This document shows, one piece after another, positions 16,785 through 25,036 of a stretch of 64,000 nt of DNA; positions within the stretch are counted from its first letter, which is position 1, and each line of letters begins with the position of its first letter. Both the position numbers and the translations under genes were made by a program. Below the pieces are notes generated by a model. That model saw only the letters and a program-made list of their open reading frames with translations. It was not told the DNA's origin and did no database searches. The DNA is from Bacteroidales bacterium (lineage in GTDB: Bacteria > Bacteroidota > Bacteroidia > Bacteroidales > GCA-2748055): positions 1-64,000 of the forward strand of contig JARGFP010000003.1 of the NCBI GenBank assembly GCA_029210585.1, in the 5' to 3' direction.

Positions 16785-17927
16785 TTACTTACCTTGCATA
16801 GTGAAGGAAGTCCCGGTCCGCTTGTTCAACCCCGTGTAGTACAGATCAAAGCCTCCTTTGCCGCCCGGACGGTTGGAGGAGAAGATCAGCATATCGTTCA
16901 GGAAAATATCCGGCTGTATAGGGATAATAACGGGCCGGTATTCGTCGTATTCCGAATTGATCTCGGGACCAAAATTCTCAGGGGCTGACCATGTGCCATC
17001 GGTATATAAGGAATACCACAGGTCAAAACCACCCTGTCCGCCTTCCCGGTCGCTTGTAAAGACCATCATGTTGTTTACGATATAGGGACATTTATCATCT
17101 GCGGTACTGGAGAGGTGATCCATTTTAGTGATCTGCAGTGCACCGGAGGTCTCGATCTTCCTGTTTGCTTCACCCGTGGCCCTGTAGATATCGAAGGTTC
17201 CTTCGCGATCAGAGGTGAAATAGCAGGTTTCGGTGTTCGATGCAGCTGCCTGTTTTACTGTCATCTCCTGTTTTACTGCCATTTCCTGGTTTGCTGTTGC
17301 TTCCTGGTCCGCAGCCATTTCCTGGTTGGCTGCTGCTTCCTTGATCGTTGGCATTTCCTGGTGGAGGCAGAGGTATCCCTCTTCGAATTCCGTATTCAGG
17401 CTGCTGACGCTCACAGCCTGATTGCCGGGTATGGTCGCTCCGCCGGGGGAATAATAGCAGTAGTAGATATCCTGATTGCCTTTGCGGTCGGAGCTGAAAA
17501 AAAAGCGACCTGTGTCGGGCAATACTTCATCCTCGTAATAGTACTCCACCAATTCATCGGTCAGGTAGGGTCCCCATTCATTGTACATGCTGTTGATATT
17601 GTCTATGATCGGATAATCCTGTGGATCCGGCCAGATATCGAAGGAGATATTCATCTGGTCGAAATTGACAACGCACTGGTAGCTGACCAGGTCAAAATCG
17701 GCCCCGTTGCTGTCCCTGTTGGTGGAGAACACCAGGGTAAATCCGTCACCGGCAAAGTAGACCGTGGGTCCTGCTGAATTATAATCGTCGCGCGATGAAT
17801 TGACATCCGCAAAATTCATTACCTCCCTTGGAACGATTGCGATATCCAGGTTCAGCCTGGACCGGTCGCATGCATGTACGAGCAGAAGTGCCAGGGGGAG
17901 CAACAGTATTTTTTTTGAAGGTTGCAT
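16785..17927 (-). CDS. PD40 (WD40-like) beta-propeller lipoprotein with repeat insertion
   Basis: The 380-residue product has a lipoprotein signal (LALLLVHAC). At least four PD40 blades are visible as F-[ST]-S-[DN]-R-x-G motifs: FFSSDRKGNQDIYY, YFTSDREGTFDIYR, VFTSDREGGQGGFDLWYS and IFSSNRPGGKGGFDLYYT. PD40 propellers in Bacteroidota often bind peptidoglycan-linked or outer-membrane partners. Between two blades (about residues 190-226) a six-residue unit such as QEMAVK is repeated six times, encoded by an 18-bp tandem array, and looks like a recent expansion within a loop. Its start lies one base after the stop of the outer-membrane protein gene upstream, so the two are surely cotranscribed and probably interact. 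Confidence 0.85.
   Translation of the reverse strand: MQPSKKILLLPLALLLVHACDRSRLNLDIAIVPREVMNFADVNSSRDDYNSAGPTVYFAGDGFTLVFSTNRDSNGADFDLVSYQCVVNFDQMNISFDIWPDPQDYPIIDNINSMYNEWGPYLTDELVEYYYEDEVLPDTGRFFFSSDRKGNQDIYYCYYSPGGATIPGNQAVSVSSLNTEFEEGYLCLHQEMPTIKEAAANQEMAADQEATANQEMAVKQEMTVKQAAASNTETCYFTSDREGTFDIYRATGEANRKIETSGALQITKMDHLSSTADDKCPYIVNNMMVFTSDREGGQGGFDLWYSLYTDGTWSAPENFGPEINSEYDEYRPVIIPIQPDIFLNDMLIFSSNRPGGKGGFDLYYTGLNKRTGTSFTMQGK
17251..17358. repeat. 18-bp in-frame minisatellite, six copies
   Basis: Six consecutive 18-bp units (TGTTTTACTGTCATCTCC and variants) encode the six-residue repeat inside the PD40 protein. Units differ by 1-7 bases, with the first two (17251-17286) nearly identical, as expected for stepwise slippage or unequal exchange. 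Confidence 0.85.
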
Positions 17928-17928
17928 G

Positions 17929-18639
17929 CTAAAAATATCTTGTTAGTCCGAAGTTAATATTCTGAATTCGAACCGGCAGGTAAAAGGTGACCGCACGGTA
18001 GCTTTCCCTGTCCATGAAACTGGGTTTGCAGGCGAACACTTGATAGGACAGGTGGATCCCGGTGTATTCGTCAAGTGTATGTTCCACCCTGACGCCTGCG
18101 GTACCGGTCAGCTGGAGATCCAGGTCGCTGTTGACTGTATTGACAACGCCCCAGTAGGAGTTGACCGCTGACAGGTAGGGGTGCCGGCAGAGGGTGTACC
18201 CGACACCTGTCTGCAGGATGATCCGTGTATCCCGGATGGCGATGGTCCGGATAAGGAAACCGGCTTCAGCTTTCAGGAAGTGGTAGCCACCAGTGGTAAC
18301 GCTCGTTGTTCCTTCGTCTTCAAAAATTCTTTCATATTCGGCCAGGTAGCGTTTTTCGTTGAAAAAGAGGTATGCATAGCCGGCATCTGCATAGATCCCG
18401 AAAATTTTCCTTTTTCCATAGTGGATTATTTTTGCATCCAGGTTCACACCTGGCTGTGCGAACCCTGCCCGGTAGGTAAAACGGCTGTAGGCAAATTCGT
18501 CAAAGGGTACAGCGGTTCCTGCACTGAATGATAGTGCATTCCTGTTGATGGTTTCCTGGGCAGATACTGGGGACGCGCAGAAGAAAACCAATGCTAAAAG
18601 CAGGAGGGGCGGAATGGTATTGGGGGCCTGTTTTTTCAT
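17929..18639 (-). CDS. Outer-membrane beta-barrel protein
   Basis: The 236-residue protein has a Sec signal peptide (cleavage near VSAQE, about residue 28), alternating amphipathic strands and a C-terminal Phe (FGLTRYF), the usual outer-membrane barrel ending. About eight to ten strands can be counted, for example KIFGIYADAGYAYLFF and TRIILQTGVGYTL. The fold suggests a small barrel; the exact family is not recognised. It is followed after one base by the PD40 lipoprotein gene, recalling barrel plus PD40 pairs in Bacteroidota such as the PorP/SprF-type pairs, though this barrel is shorter than PorP. Its own leader begins with a 20-bp tandem repeat array. Confidence 0.8.
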   Translation of the reverse strand: MKKQAPNTIPPLLLLALVFFCASPVSAQETINRNALSFSAGTAVPFDEFAYSRFTYRAGFAQPGVNLDAKIIHYGKRKIFGIYADAGYAYLFFNEKRYLAEYERIFEDEGTTSVTTGGYHFLKAEAGFLIRTIAIRDTRIILQTGVGYTLCRHPYLSAVNSYWGVVNTVNSDLDLQLTGTAGVRVEHTLDEYTGIHLSYQVFACKPSFMDRESYRAVTFYLPVRIQNINFGLTRYF

Positions 18640-19026
18640 TGTATTTTTAGGATCAGATTGATCAGTTTCCAGTATGATTGATCAGTTACTAGCATGATTG
18701 ATCGGTTTCCTGGATGATTGATCGGTTTCCTGAATGGATATTCGAATTTTTGCATGAGCATTTGTTTTCTGTAGGCACATTCGGCTTTCAGAGAGAACAA
18801 TTAAAGGTACATAAAATCCGGAGAGATGAATGGACACTGAGGACAAAATGTTTATAAACAATTCGGGATTATCATTCATCCTGATAATTAAGATTGTAAT
18901 TTCATGTGCTACAAAATATCGTTATTGCAAGTGTGTATTCAGTCTTGTAAATATCCTGTAAAACAATTGGTTTGGAATGGTATTTTGGGTATGAGATGAT
19001 TTTTCCAGACCCCGAAAATTACTGTA
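18640..19026. other. Divergent intergenic region with repeat leader
   Basis: These 387 bp lie between divergent genes. The first 100 bp hold the four-copy 20-bp array at 18656-18735. The rest is AT-rich, with no convincing gene, RNA or clear TAnnTTTG promoter by eye. Confidence 0.5.
18656..18735. repeat. 20-bp tandem repeat, four copies, upstream of barrel gene
   Basis: Four exact-length units begin at 18656, 18676, 18696 and 18716, each starting GATTGATC and continuing [AG]GTT, then a variable end (CCAGTAT, ACTAGCAT and similar). They start 17 bp before the minus-strand start codon at 18639, so they would lie in the 5' leader or promoter of the barrel/PD40 operon. Confidence 0.9.
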
Positions 19027-21314
19027 TTGACAACGTTTTGGGAAATACTGCGTGAAGTGGGGAACAATGCCCTGTTTGTGGTAACGGTGATTATTTTCAC
19101 CACTTACCTCACGCTCATGGTCTATTCGGCCATTTCCCTGAGGAAGTACCTGCGTAAAAACAGTTATGTGGATTACAATTCCATCATCACTTCCCCTTTG
19201 GCCCCCTCTGTTTCAGTTATTGTTCCAGCCTACAATGAGAGTGTTACGATCATAGACAATATACGCACCCTTCTCTCACTCTATTACAATAACCTGGAGA
19301 TCGTGGTGGTGAACGACGGCAGTTCGGATGATACCATGGAGAAGATCATCGGTGCCTATGAGCTTGAAAAGGTAAATTATTTTTTCGATTACCGGTTGCC
19401 GTGTGAAAGGATCAGGGGCGTGTACAAATCCCGCAACAGGGCCTTTAAAAAGCTGGTGGTGATTGACAAGAAGAACGGGGGGAAGGCCGATGCGCTGAAT
19501 GCCGGTCTCAACGTGGTGAAGAATGAATTTGTGGTGACGGTGGATGCTGATTCAATCGTGGAACAGGATGCCTTGCTGAAACTGGTCAAACCTTTTCTCG
19601 AGGGAAAGGACACACATGTGATCGCGGCAGGGGGGGGGTGATCCGGATCGCCAATTCGTGTGAAATCAGTGGCGGCAGGATCAAAAAAGTACAACTCCCG
19701 GAAAAATGGCTGCCCCGGGCGCAGGTGATGGAATATACCCGGTCCTTCCTCATTGGCCGGATCGCCTGGAGTGAACTGAATGGACTGCTGCTGATCTCCG
19801 GTGCGCTGGGAATCTTCAACCGGGAGATCGTGATCCGGGCAGGAGGTTACAGTACCCGGACGGTGGGCGAGGACATGGAGCTTGTGGTGCGGATCAGGAG
19901 GTACATGGCAGAGCGCAAGGAGCCCTACAAGGTGGTGTATATACCGGATCCGCTTTGCTGGACCGAAGTCCCGGCTGATTTGAAAAATCTCGGGCGCCAG
20001 TGAAGCCGGTGGGCCAGGGGAACGCTTGAGACACTCTGGACACACCGCAGATTGTTCTTCAATCCCAAATATGGAAAACTGGGATTACTGGGTTACCCGT
20101 ATTGGTTTTTCTTTGAATGGCTGGCACCGATACTTGAGTTTGTTGGCATTATTGTTTTTATCGTACTGGCAATCATCGGCAGACTGAATGTTCCATTTTT
20201 CCTGCTGCTGCTTGGTTTTGTCTATTTCTTTGCTGTGTCGGTCTCCATCTGGTCCGTTCTGTTCGAGGAAATCTCCTTTCATAAATACGAAAAACGCAGG
20301 GATGTGCTGAAGCTGATGCTGACGGCTTTCCTGGAACCTCTTTTCTATCACCCGGTGGCCATGCTGATGAATGTGAAGGGGAACATCGATAAGCTCTTCA
20401 AAAAATCGACCTGGGGAAGACAGGAGCGTGCCGGTTTCATAAGTAAAAATGAAGGGAATCAAAAGAAACGCCGGATAGTGCAGAAGAAAGCTTTTGCTCC
20501 GGAGAAAGAATCTGTAACACCTTCCCCTGCAGCACAATCCGGTTCAGCTGCAATCAGCATCGACAGCGGCAGTAAAAACGGTCGCAGTCCATTCCGCCAA
20601 AAGCAACGGAGGTGGATTGTACCCGCAGGGGCGATTTCACTCGCAGCATCTGTTGCAGTTTTTTTCCTCTTCAGAAACGACTTATCCGGCGAAAGGAACA
20701 GGAGCGATGAACCAGCAGATGTTCACACGGAATATGCCGGGTTCATTGACGGGGAAAAATTAACTTCTGCTGCTGAAGAAGCTACCGATGCAGCAACCTA
20801 TCCTGCTCCGGGGGCAGCTCCTGTCACGGAGAAGTTGATCATTGCAGCCACTGGTTCAGATACAACCACTTACTATGATACAGCCACTGATGCACATACA
20901 GCCACCGGTCAGGAACAAATCACTGGTGCATTTGCAGAAACAGGCAGCGCAGCAACATCATCTGTAGAAAAAGGTATCGCAGCAACATCACCTGAAGATC
21001 CTGCGGCAGAGAGGGAAGATGACAGTTCTACAGCACAGGGTGCCCGGATGGCCCGGGATGCCCAGGTGATTCAGGATGCGGACACCTCAGGCTCCTATCA
21101 CATTATTGTTGGCAGTTTCAGGAGCAGGGCCAATGCCGGTCGAATGGCAGAAAGTTTTAAGAAGAAAGGGTATGTTACCATGATCCTGACCACGGAGAAC
21201 CTGTACCACAGGGTGTCACTGGCAGCCTTTTCTTCCCTGGATGAAGCGCTGCATTATACGGGTGAGATGAAACAGGATCCGGACCTGGAGAATTCATGGA
21301 TATTACAATGGTAG
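19027..21314 (+). pseudogene. Family 2 glycosyltransferase fused to a SPOR domain, broken twice
   Basis: An intact product would have about 763 residues from the TTG start at 19027. The order is: an N-terminal membrane segment, a processive GT2 domain (VIVPAYNES, VVNDGSSDDT, VDADSIVE, GEDMELVVRI), about three membrane helices, a further single helix (WIVPAGAISLAASVAVFFLF) after a disordered linker, and a C-terminal SPOR domain (YHIIVGSFRSRANAGRMAESF to WILQW). A run of nine G (19630-19638) shifts the frame; seven or ten G would restore the usual AAGG-VIRIAN sequence. Then TGA at 20001-20003 replaces an expected CGA within the catalytic Q-x-x-R-W motif (GRQ, stop, SRW). Poly-G switching, decay or sequence error are all possible. 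A GT2-SPOR fusion would tie polysaccharide synthesis to septal peptidoglycan. Confidence 0.85.
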
Positions 21315-21348
21315 GCTGAACGAGGTTGGGAAGGAGAGAGGAAGTCAT

Positions 21349-21561
21349 CGTTGTCCCGCCGACGGTTTTCAGGATCACTTCCGCTTTCCCGTCGGAATCC
21401 AGGTCATACACCGTTACCCCGTCCCACATGCCATTACTGAGCACCGCGGCCACCTGGTAACTGACAGCACCCGATGCATTGTCGGTAAAATTGGATACTG
21501 ACAACCCTGAAGCGATCAGCTCGCTGTTTCTGTAGAGGTTATATGTGGTCCCATTGTTAAA
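21349..21561 (-). pseudogene. Remnant of a PL11 rhamnogalacturonan lyase
   Basis: One minus-strand frame reads TTYNLYRNSELIASG, then NFTDNASGAVSYQVAAVLS, then directly VTVYDLDSDGKAEVILKTVG. These match two separate parts of the PL11 lyases in this window: the N-terminal beta-sheet segment (NIYRDG...YELRTVV) and the calcium-binding propeller segment (VWDLDGDGKAEVATRT). About 100 residues between them are missing. No start or end of a PL11 gene remains. The left edge abuts the end of the glycosyltransferase gene, and the right part overlaps, in another frame, the last codons of the GH2 gene. Confidence 0.7.
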
Positions 21562-24500
21562 TTCCTGGTATAGAGGTGGATGACCTGGCGCTCCTTTTTC
21601 TCAAACAGTTCCTTTACCACTTCAAGCGGTACGTTTTGTTCAGGCTGAAAGATTTCCTTTTCCATGTAGTCAAGTATACTGAACAGCAACTGCCGTGCAG
21701 CGGGTCGGTGCTCCGGATCTGACAGGAGATCGGCACTGCACACCATCAGTTTGCCTCCTCCGCTTGCTGCTTCCCAGAGCAATCCCAGTCTTCTGCTGAT
21801 GAACCAGGTATCAATGGGCTGGACCATGGGCCGGAAATCCGGGGGAAAGTTTTCCAGGTTCATTACCTGTTGCCGGTTCAGGATCTCCCACCATTGCATG
21901 TCGCTGTGAAATGCGGTTGGGAAATTGGAAAAGACCGGGTGATCGTCACGAATAAGTACCCCGGTTGTATGGGGCGGACGCATCTTGAACCAGGAGGTGT
22001 TCCAGAAAACCGGGGTAAAGTACTGAACCACGTCCCGGCCATTTTCCACCTTACCTGCAGCCATCAGGAGTACCTTGCCCCCTTCGCGCAACACGGAATC
22101 TGCCACCGGATCGAGGGTATCAGTGATATGAATACCGGTCCCCCGTTCGGGCAGTTTTTTGGGAAATACCCAGAAATCCCAGCTGTTGGAAGTACCTTGC
22201 ATCGTGGCACTCAGGGTGAATTTGCGGGCCCTGACTTCCCCTGAAAGATCAAACTGTACGGAGCCAATTTCAGCTACCTTACCCACTTCGTAAGCCCCGG
22301 TGCTGAATTGCCCTTCAGCCAGTATCTCGTTGGATTCAGCGGTAATTTGCTCCTCGGGCAATATATCATCCGGTTCACCATTGATTTGCCCTTCAGCCTG
22401 TATCTCCTCCGGATCAGTGGTCATTTGCCCCTCAGCCAGAATTTCATCCGGTTCAGCAGTGATTTGCTTCTCAGGCAATTGATCGTCCGGATCAGCAGTG
22501 ATTTTCCAGCTGACCATTTCATCACTGATGGTACCGGAACTGTAATTGGCAAGCAACAAATCTGCAGAAAAGGTTTCGTCTGCTTCCCATACAAATTTCG
22601 GCAGTGTGGCGAGCAGGGTGACCGGACCACAAAATTGCCTGAAATAATCGGCCTCCGCATATCCTTTTGGTTCATAAAAGGCATTCAGCACACCTACGAG
22701 GGCGGTTCCCTGCCCCGGAAAGTCATTCAACCCCAGGAGTTGGTAGCCGGACATTCCTTCTGTTCGCAGTGTCGCTTCCATTTCGTACTTGTAACATCTT
22801 TTTTGCAGTTCACCGGATGCGGCAAGGAATAGTTCCGACAAGTGATCCATATGGTTTTTCCTGGCGAGGTCACGGAACAGTTCGAAATTGTACGCACGGT
22901 AGCTGCCCGTGTATTTATCGATCTCTTTGAAATCGGGGTAAACGCAGTACTGGCCCAGTTCATGGGTAATGAAGGGAGCATCAAAACGGGAGATATTTCG
23001 TTCATAGTCGAATGAACTTCCCGGCCGTTGCCTGCTCCATGGCAATCCCCTGGCACCGCCTTTCACATGGAACTCATTCTCCTGGCACTCCTTCCAGCTT
23101 CCCCCAATGGATGCCCCGGTATAGATTCTTCGCGGATCCTGTTTTTTCCAGTACCTGAGGAAATCTTCGAGAAAAGCCACGTAATTGCCCCGCGGCTCAT
23201 TGCCGGAAGCATACATGCAGAAGGAGGGATGGTTCCCGTATTCTTCAAGAATTCGTTCCGTCTCCTCGTAAATATACTGATCAATGGACCTGCCATTGCC
23301 GAGGGATGTCCCGTGGTTCGGCCAGGTCGGACCCTCGGGCTGCAGGTAGAATCCCAGTTGGTCGGCTGCGTCAAATGCTGCCTCCGGGGGGCACCATGAA
23401 TGGAAGCGAACGTGATTGAGTCCATATGCACGCAGCTGCCTGAATATGTCCAGCCAGCCATCCACGTCCATTTCCGGGTACCCGGTAAGGGGAAAGACGG
23501 CGCAGTCTACGTTTCCCCTCATAAAGACAGGATTACCGTTCACCAGGATCTGTTTTCCACTTGTGGAGATTTCCCGCATCCCAAAACGTACTGTTTCCCT
23601 GCTTTTTTCTCCATTATGGTTCAGCTCTGCGGTAAAATTGTACAGATGGGGTTCAAATTCATCCCAGGTATTCAGGTCCGGACCCATGGGAAGGGTCATT
23701 TCAATGGTGACGGTTTTTTGCTCAGTGACGTCTGTACTTTCCTCAATGGTGTCGGTACGGCCCCCAATGCGGTCCGTTCTTTCGCCAATGGCGTCTGTAC
23801 TTTCCTCAATGGTGTCGGTACGGCCCCCAATGCGGTCCGTTCTTTCGCCAATGGCGTCTGTACTTTCCTCAATGGTGACGGTACGGCCCCCAATGGTGCC
23901 TGTACTTTCCCCAATGGTAACGGTACCACCCCCAATGCTGTCTGTTCTTTCGCCGATAACGTCAGTAATTTCCCCAATGTCCTCAGCACTACCCCCAATG
24001 TCCTCAGCACTTCCCCCAAACGTGAACTTTTCCCTTACATGCGCTGTAATATGCCGGGGAGCCGGATTGACGGATCGGGCGGAAATATCCAGGTCTATGG
24101 TACTTTTCATCGTTCCCGGCGAAGCGATCCGTATAACTGCCTTTACCTCCTGCTTCCCGATGTCCGGGTAGAGCTGTATGCTTTCGATATGTACCAATGG
24201 ATCGTTTGAGAGGTACATGTCACCGATGATTCCGTTCCAGTTTCCCTGGGTATGGTCGGTGACGCTGTGGGAGTCGGGCCCCACATTTATATCATCCAGC
24301 CGGTTGTCGACCCTGATGGTGATGTGGTGATCTCCGGGATCAAGATAGGTGGTCAGGTCGGTTTCGTGGGGTACGGAGAGCGAATGTTGGTTGGAGACCA
24401 GTGTGCTGTCGATCCAGACCGTTGTTTCCCAATGCGGTCGCTCCAGGTGCAGCAGGATCCTGTTGCCCTTCCAGTTTTCGGGAATGGTGATCTTTTTCCT

Positions 24501-24899
24501 GTACCAGGCCGGTCCCACATAATGCTTTAACGGGGTTAGCCAGAAAGGGAATTTTAAGGTATCTCCTGTCCGGCAGGGTTCGAGATGGGGATTAAAGTAC
24601 CAGGAGCTATCGTAAATGCTTCCGGTCCAGTTGGTTTGCAGGGAGGGATCAACTCCTTTCCCATTTTCTTTCATCGACCCGGGTAATGTTATTTTCCCGT
24701 TTAACTCTTCCAGGAACCATTTTTTTGTGACGCCCTCATCCTGGCTGTCCATACGGAACTGCCATTCTCCGTCCAGACTGATAATTTGTTTTGGTCCTGA
24801 ACGTTCACATGCTCCGGCGAGTATAAAGAAGAAAATCACCAGGATAACCGGTATGGTTTTCTCCCTTGAAACTGCGGGTTTATTTCTGCTGCACGTCAT
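21516..24899 (-). CDS. GH2-family glycoside hydrolase with two repeat insertions
   Basis: This is probably a beta-galactosidase or related enzyme acting on pectin side chains. The 1127-residue product has a lipoprotein signal (FFILAGAC). GH2 order is visible: sugar-binding domain (about 50-230), Ig-like domain (230-430) and barrel, with acid/base Glu in YASGNEPRGN and nucleophile Glu in ITHELGQYC, then C-terminal sandwiches. It is longer than most relatives because 15 copies of a 7-residue unit (residues about 295-399) and five copies of a 13-residue unit (about 799-863) are inserted. The last 15-20 residues read across a PL11 remnant in the wrong frame, so the original C-terminus was probably lost or replaced by a deletion. 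It is the last enzyme of the pectin locus, 137 bp after the PL11 gene. Confidence 0.85.
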   Translation of the reverse strand: MTCSRNKPAVSREKTIPVILVIFFFILAGACERSGPKQIISLDGEWQFRMDSQDEGVTKKWFLEELNGKITLPGSMKENGKGVDPSLQTNWTGSIYDSSWYFNPHLEPCRTGDTLKFPFWLTPLKHYVGPAWYRKKITIPENWKGNRILLHLERPHWETTVWIDSTLVSNQHSLSVPHETDLTTYLDPGDHHITIRVDNRLDDINVGPDSHSVTDHTQGNWNGIIGDMYLSNDPLVHIESIQLYPDIGKQEVKAVIRIASPGTMKSTIDLDISARSVNPAPRHITAHVREKFTFGGSAEDIGGSAEDIGEITDVIGERTDSIGGGTVTIGESTGTIGGRTVTIEESTDAIGERTDRIGGRTDTIEESTDAIGERTDRIGGRTDTIEESTDVTEQKTVTIEMTLPMGPDLNTWDEFEPHLYNFTAELNHNGEKSRETVRFGMREISTSGKQILVNGNPVFMRGNVDCAVFPLTGYPEMDVDGWLDIFRQLRAYGLNHVRFHSWCPPEAAFDAADQLGFYLQPEGPTWPNHGTSLGNGRSIDQYIYEETERILEEYGNHPSFCMYASGNEPRGNYVAFLEDFLRYWKKQDPRRIYTGASIGGSWKECQENEFHVKGGARGLPWSRQRPGSSFDYERNISRFDAPFITHELGQYCVYPDFKEIDKYTGSYRAYNFELFRDLARKNHMDHLSELFLAASGELQKRCYKYEMEATLRTEGMSGYQLLGLNDFPGQGTALVGVLNAFYEPKGYAEADYFRQFCGPVTLLATLPKFVWEADETFSADLLLANYSSGTISDEMVSWKITADPDDQLPEKQITAEPDEILAEGQMTTDPEEIQAEGQINGEPDDILPEEQITAESNEILAEGQFSTGAYEVGKVAEIGSVQFDLSGEVRARKFTLSATMQGTSNSWDFWVFPKKLPERGTGIHITDTLDPVADSVLREGGKVLLMAAGKVENGRDVVQYFTPVFWNTSWFKMRPPHTTGVLIRDDHPVFSNFPTAFHSDMQWWEILNRQQVMNLENFPPDFRPMVQPIDTWFISRRLGLLWEAASGGGKLMVCSADLLSDPEHRPAARQLLFSILDYMEKEIFQPEQNVPLEVVKELFEKKERQVIHLYTRNLTMGPHITSTETAS
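22311..22505. repeat. 39-bp in-frame minisatellite, five copies, in the GH2 gene
   Basis: Five consecutive 39-bp units encode QITAEPDEILAEG-like 13-residue repeats. The flanks (WKIT before, EGQFST after) look like one normal strand pair of a GH2 beta-sandwich, so a single ancestral unit seems to have been multiplied. Confidence 0.85.
23702..24016. repeat. 21-bp in-frame minisatellite, about 15 copies, in the GH2 gene
   Basis: About 15 units of exactly 21 bp encode seven-residue repeats of the form (G/E)-(E/G)-(R/S)-T-D-x-I. Two 63-bp blocks of three units each (23744-23806 and 23807-23869) are identical, showing a recent higher-order duplication. The array sits within the Ig-like domain region of the enzyme. 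Confidence 0.92.
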
Positions 24900-25036
24900 A
24901 AAGGTCTATATATAAGTTCGTTAATTTAGTACAGTGGCTGAATCATGTCAGGAAATGCAAAATTTACGCTTGTATATGAGCAATTTACCATGAGCATAAC
25001 TATAAACGGACATGATGGACAGACACTCTGAATGAG

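Noticed and set aside
18656-18735. Possible short CRISPR array
   Set aside because: The 20-bp units are directly adjacent with no unique spacers, and no cas gene is nearby.
23400-24209. Repeat-bearing plus-strand frames opposite the GH2 gene
   Set aside because: A 21-bp period keeps all six frames open across the array; only the minus frame continues into conserved GH2 domains.
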